A DNA stretch of 64,000 bases from Lactonifactor longoviformis DSM 17459 (lineage in GTDB: Bacteria; Bacillota; Clostridia; Lachnospirales; Lachnospiraceae): positions 243,085 to 307,084 of the forward strand of contig NZ_FQVI01000001.1 of assembly GCF_900129135.1 (NCBI RefSeq), read 5' to 3'. A program made the position numbers and the translations under genes. Within the stretch, counting starts at the first letter, position 1. Each line of letters begins with the position of its first letter. Positions 35,554 through 43,934 of this stretch are shown one piece after another. The notes below the pieces were generated by a model. That model saw nothing but the letters and a program-made list of their open reading frames with translations. It did not search any database and was not told the DNA's origin.

Positions 35554-36387
35554 ATGAGTATATACGAGAAGCGCGGGTATTTAAATAGTGAATTTCAGCT
35601 TTTTCACCTGACAGATGCCCCTATGACAGAATTTGAATTCCATTACCATGATTTTGATAAAATCGTTCTTTTTATCAGCGGTAAGGTAAATTATATGATC
35701 GAGGGAAAAACATATGAACTGAAGCCCTATGATATCGTATTCGTCAGCCACAATGCCATTCATCGACCGGAGATAGACGTAACAGTTCCCTACGAGCGGA
35801 TCATCGTCTATATCTCTCCCAGTTTTATTAAAGATTACCGCACCGGCGACTATGATCTCAGCTACTGCTTTCAAAAGGCAGAAAAGGAGAACTCCAACGT
35901 CCTGCGCATGCATACCCTGGGCAAAACAACTCTTTTTGATTCCGTTGTGGCGCTGGAGCAATCCTTTTCTGATTCCTCCTACGCAAGCAGCCTGTACCGC
36001 CAGCTGCTTTTTCTGGAATTCATGATACATCTGAACCGGGCCGCCCTCAGCAATGATCTGGAATACCTGAATACCAGCACCTGCAATTCCAAAATCATGG
36101 ACCTTCTGGCTTACATTAATGAACATCTGGCAGAAGATCTCTCCATTGACCACCTGGCTCAAACCTTTTATATCAGCCGCTATCACATGATGCGGCTTTT
36201 TAAAGAAGAAATGGGGTATACCATTGGGAATTATATTTCATACAAACGGCTCTCACTTGCCAAAGAATTGATAGAGAAAGGAATGCCTGTAACACAAGCC
36301 TGCCTGGACTGCGGGTTTAAAGATTACTCCACATTTTCCCGGGCCTATAAAAAGAGGTTTGGGCATTCGGTGACGGGGGATAGATGA
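35554..36387 (+). CDS. AraC-family transcriptional regulator
   Basis: A 277-residue regulator: N-terminal cupin-like sensor (FEFHYHDFDKIVLFISGKVNY and LKPYDIVFVSHNAIHRPEI) and two C-terminal helix-turn-helix motifs (LSIDHLAQTFYISRYHMMRLFKEE and VTQACLDCGFKDYSTFSRAYKK). The start at ATG 35554 has GAGGTG upstream; an in-frame codon at 35500 is less likely. No cognate operon is adjacent in the same direction. Its stop lies 15 bases before repeat copy C. Confidence 0.9.
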   Translation: MSIYEKRGYLNSEFQLFHLTDAPMTEFEFHYHDFDKIVLFISGKVNYMIEGKTYELKPYDIVFVSHNAIHRPEIDVTVPYERIIVYISPSFIKDYRTGDYDLSYCFQKAEKENSNVLRMHTLGKTTLFDSVVALEQSFSDSSYASSLYRQLLFLEFMIHLNRAALSNDLEYLNTSTCNSKIMDLLAYINEHLAEDLSIDHLAQTFYISRYHMMRLFKEEMGYTIGNYISYKRLSLAKELIEKGMPVTQACLDCGFKDYSTFSRAYKKRFGHSVTGDR

Positions 36388-36402
36388 TGAAATAGTATAT
36401 GT

Positions 36403-36532
36403 AAAGTTCGAGGTAAAATAGTCGGCGGGCAAAGTGTTGCGGACGGACGGTCAAGGGCGGAGGGAGGGATGCGGGATTTTTCTCACCGTCCCCCCTGCCA
36501 TCCACACCTTCCCACTGGGAAATCTCAACCTT
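36403..36532. repeat. Structured intergenic repeat, copy C (internal deletion)
   Basis: The left end (AAAGTTCGAGGT, then TAGTCGGCGGGC and CGGACGGTCAAG) matches the left end of copy B, and the right end (TCTCACCGTCCCCCC, then a TCTCAACCTT end) matches its right end. About 590 internal bases including both giant hairpins are absent. It therefore defines both termini of the element. Confidence 0.8.
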
Positions 36533-36549
36533 AGGATGCTATTTCTCTC

Positions 36550-38535
36550 CTACTCAACAATCTTATAATACGTCCTTGCCGTCACTCCGTAGACAATTCC
36601 ATACAGTACCCCAAATACCATGATTACACCCAGAGTACATGCCGCAAACAATCCTACATTCGTCAGATTCATAATTGCCATCAATCTGGTGACGATAGGA
36701 AAGGCAAATGCAATGTGTATGACAGCCATAACCAAAGGCAGGAAGAACACGGTAAGTACCTGACTTCTGATAGATGAGCGGATTTCCTTTTTGCTCATCC
36801 CCACCTTCTGCATAATTGCAAACCTCTCTTTATCATCATATCCCTCTGAAATCTGTTTATAATAAATGATCAGTACGGTTGCCATTAAGAACACCAGGCC
36901 CAAAAAGATGCCGATAAAGAACAGTCCTCCGTATACCGAATAAAAATCTTCTCTGCCGGATAACCTTCCTTCCACATAAACTGCCAGATCCTGGTCTGCG
37001 TTTTGCTCAAACCGTGTCTTCAAATCACTCTCAAAGTCCCGAATCTCATTCTCATTGCCCTTTAAGTCAAACCCATAATTATACATAAGCCCGTTGAGAT
37101 TGGCTTCTTTAAAATCCTGTTTCTGCATCTGCTTCCTCACCGCATCTGCATCCGGGAAAATCAGGTAATATACCTCAATGAGTTCTTGATCCCCTGTTCC
37201 CTCTGTCTCAAATAAGTGATCCAGATGTTTCTTCACCCGAAAGGTATCGCCTTCTAAAGTAATGTGAGAGTCTCCGGAACCGTTTTTCGAATACATCATG
37301 ATTTCGTCCGGATTCAGTGTTTCCTCTTTGTGTTCCAGACGGTTATACTCCTCCAGAGGAATCAGGCATATCTCTTTTAATTGGCTGCTGTTAAAGTCCT
37401 GCAGTTCGGTGATTTCAAACTTACTTCCTTCTTTATAAGCAACCATACTTCCCATACTGATAGTAAAGGGGTTCACTGCCTCCATCTGACGGTCCTTCAG
37501 GGTCTCCTCTACTACGGAATTGACAATCTGTTTCTTTTCTTCATTGATATCATATCCTGTGACCTGCACTTCTCTGGGGTATCTGGTTTTAAGAGCATCC
37601 TCCTGTCCCACATACAGAGATACCGTGCCTGAAATCATAACCAGCACTGCTGTTGAGAGAATGCAGATATTAGCCAGTCCTACCGCATTTTGTTTCATCC
37701 TGTAGATCATTCCCGAAACGCTGATAAAGTGCTTCGTCTGATAATAGTATCCCGGATTTTTACGCAGAAGCTTCAATATGGCTATACTTCCTGCCGTAAA
37801 CAGCGCATAGGTGCCTATAATGACCAGAAGGACGGCTACAAAGAAAAGCATCATCGCATCCAGAGGAGATTTTGTGACAATTGATATTGTATAGCCAATG
37901 CCTAAGCAGATAACTCCCACCAGTGCCAGAAGCCATTTTGTCTTGGGTTCCCGCTCTCCTCTCTGTCCCCCCTTAAGGAGATCTATGGGATTTGTCAGGT
38001 GAATCTGGTGAAGATTGCTTGCCAAAATCACCAGAAAAATCGCAGCAAAAAGGCAGATCGTAGACAAAAGGGCTTTACCGTATATTGCCGATTTCAAGGT
38101 CACTGAGAAATTTAAAAGTTTTAGCAGAAGAAGGAACATGAGACGGTTCAGCAGAAGGCCTCCCACCAGTCCTCCCACTATGATAATCAGTGCGATCTGC
38201 AGGGCTTCGCAGAACAGCATCTTACCAATATGGCCTTTATTCATTCCAAGAATATTCAGAAGTCCTATCTCTTTCTGCCTCTGCTTCATTAAGAAACGGT
38301 TCGTATAAAACAGAAAAATCACCGCAAAAATTCCGATCACCCAACATCCCAGATTGAGTATAATCTTCAAGCTGGCGCCCCCGCTCATGTGATCCAATCC
38401 TTCATTTAAGGAGATGGAATTCAGCATATAGTACATCATCGTAGTGAAAATCCCTGCTAGAATATAAGGGATATATACTCTTTTATTCTTTTTGATGTTA
38501 TTGGCTGCAAGTTTGTGATAAAAGCCTTTATTCAC
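36550..38535 (-). CDS. BceB-type ABC transporter permease
   Basis: A 661-residue membrane protein with the layout of bacitracin/antimicrobial-peptide permeases: FtsX-like domains at both ends (FYTNRFLMKQRQKEIGLLNILGM near 80-105 and GYDDKERFAIMQKVGMSKKEI near 580-600), about ten membrane segments and a large extracellular domain of roughly 200 residues (about 315-530). BceAB systems sense and remove wall-active peptides with a BceRS two-component system. Start chosen at GTG 38535 with GGAGG eight bases upstream. Its ATPase partner survives only as a stub, so the transporter is probably not functional by itself. Confidence 0.88.
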   Translation of the reverse strand: MNKGFYHKLAANNIKKNKRVYIPYILAGIFTTMMYYMLNSISLNEGLDHMSGGASLKIILNLGCWVIGIFAVIFLFYTNRFLMKQRQKEIGLLNILGMNKGHIGKMLFCEALQIALIIIVGGLVGGLLLNRLMFLLLLKLLNFSVTLKSAIYGKALLSTICLFAAIFLVILASNLHQIHLTNPIDLLKGGQRGEREPKTKWLLALVGVICLGIGYTISIVTKSPLDAMMLFFVAVLLVIIGTYALFTAGSIAILKLLRKNPGYYYQTKHFISVSGMIYRMKQNAVGLANICILSTAVLVMISGTVSLYVGQEDALKTRYPREVQVTGYDINEEKKQIVNSVVEETLKDRQMEAVNPFTISMGSMVAYKEGSKFEITELQDFNSSQLKEICLIPLEEYNRLEHKEETLNPDEIMMYSKNGSGDSHITLEGDTFRVKKHLDHLFETEGTGDQELIEVYYLIFPDADAVRKQMQKQDFKEANLNGLMYNYGFDLKGNENEIRDFESDLKTRFEQNADQDLAVYVEGRLSGREDFYSVYGGLFFIGIFLGLVFLMATVLIIYYKQISEGYDDKERFAIMQKVGMSKKEIRSSIRSQVLTVFFLPLVMAVIHIAFAFPIVTRLMAIMNLTNVGLFAACTLGVIMVFGVLYGIVYGVTARTYYKIVE

Positions 38536-38716
38536 GTTCCTCACCTCCGCTCATCAGTACAGTCAGTGTATTGTTAATCTGGTGCATAAGTTCTTCACTG
38601 TCCATATTTCCCCTATAAATCTGATTGTAGACTTCCCCGTCCTTGATAAACAGCACTCTGCCCGCATGGCTGGCTGCTCTGGCACTGTGGGTTACCATCA
38701 GGATAGTCTGTCCGGA
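38528..38716 (-). pseudogene. BceA-type ABC ATPase, C-terminal stub
   Basis: Reading from about 38716 gives SGQTILMVTHSARAASHAGR, then VLFIKDGEVYNQIYRG and a tail ending GGEERE at a TAA that overlaps the start of the permease gene. This is the switch-His region and C-terminus of a BceA ATPase; Walker A, signature and Walker B are gone. The break at about 38716 coincides with the start of the segment carrying the AbrB/PIN pair, so the loss is most likely due to insertion with deletion. Confidence 0.85.
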
Positions 38717-38847
38717 AACAAAATGTCAATAGTTTTTTCATCAAAAAAGGCACTTTTTCATTAAAAGTCCTGCTTAAAAGCCGAAAAAGCACGTAAATCC
38801 ATGATTAAAACGCTCTTCGTTGTCTTATCCCATGCCAACATTTGCCC

Positions 38848-38896
38848 TTGATTTTTCTGCGATCACTGCATATAATAAAGGTAGGGAAATCCCTAC
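38848..38896 (+). promoter_or_regulatory. Promoter and palindromic operator of the AbrB/PIN pair
   Basis: TTGATT (38848-38853) and TATAAT (38871-38876) are spaced by 17 bases. A palindrome with 7-bp arms, GTAGGGA-AA-TCCCTAC (38881-38896), covers the expected transcription start, fitting repression by the antitoxin or its complex with the toxin. Confidence 0.72.
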
Positions 38897-38928
38897 TTTT
38901 CATATTTTTAGATAGGTGGTGTAAAATC

Positions 38929-39204
38929 ATGGCAGTAAATATGTTTGTCGATAATGCAAAAGTCATGGCAAAGGGGCAGGTTACAATCCCAAAGGATATC
39001 CGGGATGTTCTCGGAGTGGCAAGCGGTGACCGCATTACGTTTATCGTTGAGGGAAATACTGTCCGTATTGTCAATTCTGCTGTCTATGCCATGCAGGTGC
39101 TTCAGCAGGAGATGGCAGGGGAAGCGGAGCGCACCGGCTTAACCTCTGAAGATGATGTTATGGAGCTTGTAAGCGAATTAAGAAATGAGGACAAAAACGC
39201 ATGA
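38929..39204 (+). CDS. AbrB/MazE-type antitoxin
   Basis: A 91-residue protein with a SpoVT/AbrB swapped-hairpin DNA-binding domain in residues 5-50: VMAKGQVTIPKDIRDVLGV then GDRITFIVEGNTVRIVN. The acidic C-terminus would bind the toxin. Start at ATG 38929 after TAGGTGGTG. It overlaps the PIN gene by four bases (ATGA). Confidence 0.88.
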   Translation: MAVNMFVDNAKVMAKGQVTIPKDIRDVLGVASGDRITFIVEGNTVRIVNSAVYAMQVLQQEMAGEAERTGLTSEDDVMELVSELRNEDKNA

Positions 39205-39602
39205 GGGTTTTGATCGATACCAACGTCCTGATTTCTGCCGCCCTGAGCGCAAAAGGCGTCCCTTTCCATGCGTATGTAAAAGCGGCGTCCTACCCGAATC
39301 ATGGGATGATCTGCGAGCAGAATGTGGATGAAATAAAGCGGATTTTTAATAAGAAATTCCCAGACCGGCTTGCTTCATTGGATAAATTCCTATCCGTTGC
39401 ACTCCTTACACTGGAACTGGTTCCAATCCCAACGGAAACAGACGCTTCAGAAGCACAGATCCGGGATTTGGATGACCGCCCGATCCTGCGTGCAGCCATT
39501 GAAGCCAGGGCCGATATTCTGCTCACCGGCGATAAAGATTTTTTAGAATCCGGCGTGGAGCATCCCAGAATTATGACACCGGCTGAATTTCTTAATTATT
39601 GA
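39201..39602 (+). CDS. PIN-domain toxin (VapC-like, COG1569 type)
   Basis: A 133-residue RNase of the PIN_3 group: first acidic residue in RVLIDTNVLISAAL, a second acidic pair in CEQNVDEIKRIF, then DLDDRPILRAAIEA and LLTGDKDFLE, which together form the Mg-binding site. It would cleave RNA when free of its AbrB partner. A terminator follows. The pair forms the recognisable cargo of the segment that disrupts bceA. Confidence 0.88.
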   Translation: MRVLIDTNVLISAALSAKGVPFHAYVKAASYPNHGMICEQNVDEIKRIFNKKFPDRLASLDKFLSVALLTLELVPIPTETDASEAQIRDLDDRPILRAAIEARADILLTGDKDFLESGVEHPRIMTPAEFLNY

Positions 39603-39607
39603 AATGC

Positions 39608-39646
39608 TGCGGAGCGGGAATCGAATTATTGATTCCAGGCTCCGCA
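39608..39646 (+). terminator. Terminator of the AbrB/PIN operon
   Basis: An 8-bp stem TGCGGAGC/GCTCCGCA with an inner GGAATC/GATTCC stem follows the PIN stop; the T-run is short (ATTTCC). Confidence 0.6.
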
Positions 39647-39676
39647 TTTCCCTGTGATCTAAACTCACCCTGCCTG

Positions 39677-39859
39677 TTATACTGATAATTGCTCTCTGAA
39701 CTCTGCCTGGCGCACTTCATTCGCCAGCATCCGGTTGATTTTCTCTTGCATCGTCTCCCTTGCATTCTCGCTGTAATGAAACCGGACGACATAAGGTGAC
39801 TGCCCAATCTTCTTTGTAAACGTGTTACTCTCTGTTTTCATATCTACCGTTTTATTCAT
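39677..39859 (-). CDS. TnpW-like transposon-encoded small protein
   Basis: A 60-residue protein with FTKKIGQSPYVVRFHYSENA then RETMQEKINRMLANE, the pattern I recall for TnpW-type proteins carried by Firmicutes transposons and integrative elements. It has a good site (AAAGGAGA) ahead of the ATG at 39859. Function unknown. It supports the view that 38717-39880 is mobile-element cargo, although no transposase or integrase is left. Confidence 0.6.
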   Translation of the reverse strand: MNKTVDMKTESNTFTKKIGQSPYVVRFHYSENARETMQEKINRMLANEVRQAEFREQLSV

Positions 39860-39879
39860 TGGTTTCTCCTTTCATTGCC

Positions 39880-40122
39880 AATCTTTCCCAATACGTGTTA
39901 ATAGAATACGACAAATATAACCACACTGACTATCTGAATTTCTTAGAGTCTTACATAGCCTGCGATTTCAGTATCCACGCCCTTGCCGCTAAGACCTTTT
40001 TACACAGAAACACCGTCTACTATAAGCTGGGAAAAATAGAGTCTATCTTAAATCAGGATCTCAATCACTGGAATACGCGCCTTAATCTGATTTTGTGTCT
40101 CTGCATAAAAAATCTGTTATAA
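39880..40122 (+). pseudogene. PucR/CdaR-type regulator, C-terminal fragment
   Basis: The frame reads LIEYDKYNHTDYLNFLESYI, then FSIHALAAKTFLHRNTVYYK and LGKIESILNQDL, the helix-turn-helix end of PucR/CdaR-family regulators. The sensor and GGDEF-like parts are absent and the 5' side runs into the TnpW-like gene, so it is a fragment left at the right edge of the inserted segment. The ATG at 39859 in the same frame is fortuitous. Confidence 0.7.
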
Positions 40123-40176
40123 TTTGGCCTCTATATGCATCCAGGGACAAGTTATGCCTTTTTTACACATAAAAAC

Positions 40177-40214
40177 CCCCCTGCATGACCAGATACTTCT
40201 TACCCTGCAGGGGG
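40177..40214 (-). terminator. Terminator of mscL
   Basis: A 9-bp stem CCCCCTGCA/TGCAGGGGG is followed on the minus strand by a T5 run, 19 bases past the mscL stop. Confidence 0.8.
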
Positions 40215-40232
40215 AATACTTCAGATATGTAG

Positions 40233-40667
40233 TTACGCTTCCGCAGTTTCAGCCTGCACTTCCTCCTCATCCTCCGAAATGTGGGAGGTACAATGAGGAC
40301 ATCTGGTAGCATTTATGCTGATTTCACTCTGGCAGAATGGACAGATTTTGACAGCCGGCACTTCCGGCTCCGGCTTCCTGGCACCGATGGTCAGTAACTT
40401 ATTCATTGCTTTCAGAAGAAGAAACAGAATAAACGCCATAATCAGGAAGTTCACCACCGATGAACCGAATGCAGACGCATACCCTGCAACTTCTTCCAGA
40501 CTGTAAAATTTGCGTGTTATAATCATGTTAATAATAGGCTGGATGAAATTGTCGGTAAGGGATGTTACGATGCCTGAAAACGCACCTCCGATAAGTACAC
40601 CTACCGCCATATCCATCACGTTGCCGCGAAGGGCAAAGTCTTTAAACTCTTTTATAAACTTCTTCAT
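40233..40667 (-). CDS. mscL: Large-conductance mechanosensitive channel with C-terminal zinc ribbon
   Basis: The 144-residue protein starts with the MscL amphipathic helix and first membrane segment (EFKDFALRGNVMDMAVGVLIG near residues 7-27), has a short periplasmic loop and a second segment (VNLIMAFILFLLLKAMNKLL near 75-95 region). The channel releases solutes on hypo-osmotic shock. Unlike the E. coli protein, whose C-terminus is a helical bundle, this one ends with a four-Cys zinc-ribbon, CPFCQSEISINATRCPHC, and an acidic tail. AGGAGG precedes the start. Confidence 0.9.
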   Translation of the reverse strand: MKKFIKEFKDFALRGNVMDMAVGVLIGGAFSGIVTSLTDNFIQPIINMIITRKFYSLEEVAGYASAFGSSVVNFLIMAFILFLLLKAMNKLLTIGARKPEPEVPAVKICPFCQSEISINATRCPHCTSHISEDEEEVQAETAEA

Positions 40668-40755
40668 GTTTTTCCTCCTTCGTAATTTACTGCGTGAATA
40701 TTATAACAAGTTCTCTCTGCATTGCCTAATCTGGACTCAGCTTTGCCGGGCTGTG

Positions 40756-41769
40756 TCACTCAAACTCTCTGTATTTGGCCGAATAATCAATTTTCACTTT
40801 GGTTCCCACCCCTACTTCTGAGGTTATCTCTATTTTGTGGGACAGCCGCTCCAGCACCTCCCTGCAGAGATACAGGCCAATGCCTGTAGACTTTTTATCT
40901 TTCCTCCCGTTGTATCCCGTAAAGCCTTTTTCAAATACCCTGGGGAGATCCTCTGCCTGAATGCCAATTCCGGTGTCCTCTATTACCAGAGTCTGCTCTC
41001 TGTCCGGATCCAGATAGATAGAGATACTGCCCTTTTTCGTATATTTCAGTGCATTTGAGAGAAGCTGTTCCAAAACAAACACCATCCATTTTTCATCTGT
41101 AACTACCCTGCTGCTCACCTCTGAAAGATGCAAGGCAATGTGTTTCAGGATAAAGAGCCTGGAATATTTGCGGATTGCCTGCCGGATAAGATGTTCCATA
41201 TTGTAAAGACGCAGATTCATATCATTTCCCATATTTCCCATACGGAGATACTGAAGCGCCATCTCCACATACTGCTCTGTCTGAAAAACCTCCAGTTCCA
41301 TCTCCTCTCTCAGCCGGCTGTCCTCCGACTGCAGCAGGAGGCGCATGGCGGCAATGGGGGTCTTAATCTGATGTACCCAGAGGGTATAGTAATCCACCGA
41401 CTCCTGATAGCCGGCCTCCATCGCCTCCTGAAGCCTGTTCTTTTCTTCATACAGTGTCCTGACCAGTTCCTGATAATCCTGCTCCAGCAGTTCTCCTGTC
41501 CGGGGAAGATTCTCCAGGTGCACAGTGACCTCATGCCTCAGTTCCCTCAAAACTCTGTGCCTGTTCCGAAACCGGAAGAATCCCCCCAGAAAGAGCGGAA
41601 CACCAGCTGCCAGGCAGAGCAGGGCTGCATACCCAACTGCCTCTGCCGGCAGGTTATAAAGCGATAAAACCATCCAGAAAATTCCGGTACAAAGTGACAG
41701 GTACAGAAACAGAGGAAGCTTCTTTTTTGCATATTCCAATAAAACCTTTGGCTTTTTATCCTCTCCCAT
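40756..41769 (-). CDS. BceS-type intramembrane-sensing histidine kinase
   Basis: A 337-residue kinase with two close membrane segments (about 13-33 and 38-60) and almost no extracellular loop, the hallmark of BceS-like kinases that sense through a BceAB transporter. Phospho-His lies in YYTLWVHQIKTPIAAMRLLL near 128-147; HATPase motifs include VLEQLLSNALKYT, IEDTGIGI and STGIGLYLC. It starts directly after the regulator stop. Its expected transporter lies at 36550-38716 but is missing its ATPase. Confidence 0.9.
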   Translation of the reverse strand: MGEDKKPKVLLEYAKKKLPLFLYLSLCTGIFWMVLSLYNLPAEAVGYAALLCLAAGVPLFLGGFFRFRNRHRVLRELRHEVTVHLENLPRTGELLEQDYQELVRTLYEEKNRLQEAMEAGYQESVDYYTLWVHQIKTPIAAMRLLLQSEDSRLREEMELEVFQTEQYVEMALQYLRMGNMGNDMNLRLYNMEHLIRQAIRKYSRLFILKHIALHLSEVSSRVVTDEKWMVFVLEQLLSNALKYTKKGSISIYLDPDREQTLVIEDTGIGIQAEDLPRVFEKGFTGYNGRKDKKSTGIGLYLCREVLERLSHKIEITSEVGVGTKVKIDYSAKYREFE

Positions 41770-42441
41770 CTACTCCACCATATATCCGATCCCTTTTTTT
41801 GTCTTAATAAAGTCTGTTAGCCCGGCATCCTCCAGCTTTTTCCTGAGGCGCGTCACATTCACCGTGAGGGTGTTGTCGTCAATATAGCTGTCGCTCTCCC
41901 AGAGCTTGGTCATAATATCACTTCTGGATACTGCTTTTTGGGCCTGTTCCATGAGCGTCTGAAGGATGCGGAATTCATTTTTTGTCAGTTCTACCTTGTC
42001 CCCCTGATAGTACAGGGCTGCATCGCCCAAGTTCAGGATGACTCCTTTGTGCTCTATCATATCCACCTTACCCTGAAAAGAATAGGCGCGCCGGAATAGA
42101 GCCTGAATCTTTGCTGTAAGGACATGCAGGTCAAAGGGCTTTTCAATAAAATCATCGCCCCCCATGTTCATTGCCATGATAATACTCATATTATCTGTTG
42201 TGGATGAGAGAAAGATGATAGGCACCTTGGAGAGCTTACGGATCTCCGTACACCAGTAGAATCCATTATAAAAGGGCAGTGAGATATCCAGCAGGACAAG
42301 CTCCGGCTGGAACTCTGCGAAATCTGACAGTATCTTCTGAAAATCCTCCGCGCAATGCACTTCAAAGTCCCAGGATTCCAGATGCTTTTTTATCGCTCTG
42401 GCTATTACCTGGTCGTCTTCCACAATCATTATTCTGCTCAT
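41770..42441 (-). CDS. BceR-type response regulator
   Basis: A 223-residue OmpR-family regulator: receiver domain with VEDDQVIARAI, phospho-acceptor Asp in LVLLDISLPFYNG and Lys in FIEKPFD; DNA-binding domain from about 125 with LTKNEFRILQTLMEQAQKAVS and DNTLTVNVTRLRKKLE. With the following kinase gene it forms a BceRS pair. It lies 24 bases after the phosphopantetheinyl transferase gene in the same direction. Confidence 0.9.
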   Translation of the reverse strand: MSRIMIVEDDQVIARAIKKHLESWDFEVHCAEDFQKILSDFAEFQPELVLLDISLPFYNGFYWCTEIRKLSKVPIIFLSSTTDNMSIIMAMNMGGDDFIEKPFDLHVLTAKIQALFRRAYSFQGKVDMIEHKGVILNLGDAALYYQGDKVELTKNEFRILQTLMEQAQKAVSRSDIMTKLWESDSYIDDNTLTVNVTRLRKKLEDAGLTDFIKTKKGIGYMVE

Positions 42442-42465
42442 AGCATCCTATTCCTTTCTGATTCA

Positions 42466-43116
42466 TTAGAAGTCCACATACCGCAGCCCGGGCGCAAAAT
42501 CCGGACAGGTAGCACAGACAGCAACCCTGGCGTCCGGCGCCGCTGTCTGGTATTCCTGAAAATAGTAGGTATCCGGATATTCCGGGGGCTTGCGGGTAAG
42601 CGCCGGCCCTTCACTGCCGCCCTTCCCCCCGACTATTATCTCAAAGCTGTCCATGGAAAGTCCCATTCCCTTACCCGTCGCCTTTAAAAAGCTCTCCTTC
42701 AGGACCCAATACCTGAAAAATGCCTGCTTTTGTCTCTCCTCATCTGGCTGCATCAGAATGTATTCATATTCCCTCGGCCGAAAATAATGACTGGCTACAG
42801 ATAGTCTGGGCGCCTTCACCGTTTCCACGTCACACCCCAGCTGCATTCCCCTATGCGCATCTTCCTCTTCTGCCGCAAAAGAGCACAAAGCATAGGGAAA
42901 GGAATGGGACAGATTATACAGGGGGTAGTCCCTGAAACCGAATTCCTTTCTGGCTTTTTCCAGCAGTGTCCATACACCCGCACTTAGGGCCTTGTCCTCC
43001 ATACGGGACAGGCGGTCCGCCTTATCTCTGCGCATAGCAGGCAGCATCCGGTAACAGTGCTCATAGGACGCCTTTTCCATCAGTGGCCGTACATCTCCAA
43101 TCCAGGTAACTATCAA
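42466..43116 (-). CDS. Sfp-type 4'-phosphopantetheinyl transferase
   Basis: A 216-residue enzyme that attaches the CoA-derived phosphopantetheine arm to carrier proteins. The Mg and CoA motifs are visible: LGCDVETVKAP (GxDxE) near residue 110 and RYWVLKESFLKATGKGM (WxxKESxxK) near 155. The open frame extends much further upstream, but the best start is TTG at 43116: it follows AGGAG by about nine bases and overlaps the preceding stop as TTGA. No polyketide or peptide synthase is in the window. Confidence 0.85.
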   Translation of the reverse strand: MIVTWIGDVRPLMEKASYEHCYRMLPAMRRDKADRLSRMEDKALSAGVWTLLEKARKEFGFRDYPLYNLSHSFPYALCSFAAEEEDAHRGMQLGCDVETVKAPRLSVASHYFRPREYEYILMQPDEERQKQAFFRYWVLKESFLKATGKGMGLSMDSFEIIVGGKGGSEGPALTRKPPEYPDTYYFQEYQTAAPDARVAVCATCPDFAPGLRYVDF

Positions 43117-43933
43117 TGTATCACATCTCCTGTCCGTATATATTGAATCCTGTCTCCCAGCTTTCTGCGGAGGATCCCATATGCTTCTTCCCCAGTGCAA
43201 TGGCAGACCATATAGCTGCAGGGATAGGCAGAAAGCCTGTCCCCTATTTCCCGGATGATTTCCGGCTCTACGGATGTTCCTGCTCTGGGATTTGTCAGGT
43301 GAAGCCCTCCAACTACAAGATCCGGCATTCCTTTTTTCAGATGCCTGTAGTGTTCCAGAATATTGATAATCCCATTGTGGGCACATCCGGCCACCAAAAT
43401 TTTTCTGCCGTTTTCTGTAATAACCAGATTCTGTTCATGTGCAAAGTCATCCTGCACATACCTTTCACCAATTTTCACCTTCAGATTCTGGTTGGAGTCC
43501 GGCCACAGAACCCTTCCTTTTACATTGGAAAACAGAAACAGGCTCTCGTCTATCTGAAGTTCCCGCTCTGTAAAATGCATTCTTGGGGAACCCTTAATTT
43601 GGAACAGATACCGATATCTGCCCATCCCTTCTGTTTTCCGGAATAATGGGGCAGAAAAGCATCCCTCCGGATGTAGATTCCGGCCTTTTGGTTGACTTCC
43701 AGAAAGGCTTCCATTCCTCCCCCGTGGTCATAGTGGCCATGGGAGATTACAAGGGTGTCTGCCTGAGAGATATCAATGCCCAATGCCTCCGCATTGATTA
43801 GGAATCTATTGCTGGCCCCGGTATCAAAAAGTACTTTATGCCCTGCCGCCTCAATGTAGAAGCTCAGTCCATGCTCCTTCTCCAGGCCGTCATCTCTTCC
43901 GGTGTCCTCTATCAATGTCACTATCTTAGCCAA
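43113..43933 (-). pseudogene. Metallo-beta-lactamase-fold hydrolase (COG1237 type), frameshifted
   Basis: Two overlapping frames together give one complete protein of about 270 residues. The first, from a TTG at 43933 with AAAGGAGA upstream, holds KVLFDTGAS and the metal motif ISHGHYDHGGG; it runs out at 43550. The second, open from 43625, holds ITENGRKILVAGCAHNGIIN and the late VGGLHL and CHCTGEEAY motifs. The switch falls around AAGGGATGGGC near 43620-43630 and is a single-base shift. The family is related to methanopterin-like dihydropteroate synthases. It is tightly packed between the reductase and transferase genes. Confidence 0.75.
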
Positions 43934-43934
43934 A

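Noticed and set aside
39592-39807. Minus-strand ORF overlapping the AbrB/PIN terminator
   Set aside because: It covers a hairpin and overlaps the better supported TnpW-like gene in another frame.
36550-42441. Complete BceRSAB resistance module
   Set aside because: BceA retains only its C-terminal part, so the transporter cannot be called complete.
42466-43386. Long 306-codon version of the phosphopantetheinyl transferase
   Set aside because: The extra N-terminus is the out-of-frame shadow of the MBL-fold gene; the TTG at 43116 has the ribosome binding site and gives normal family length.
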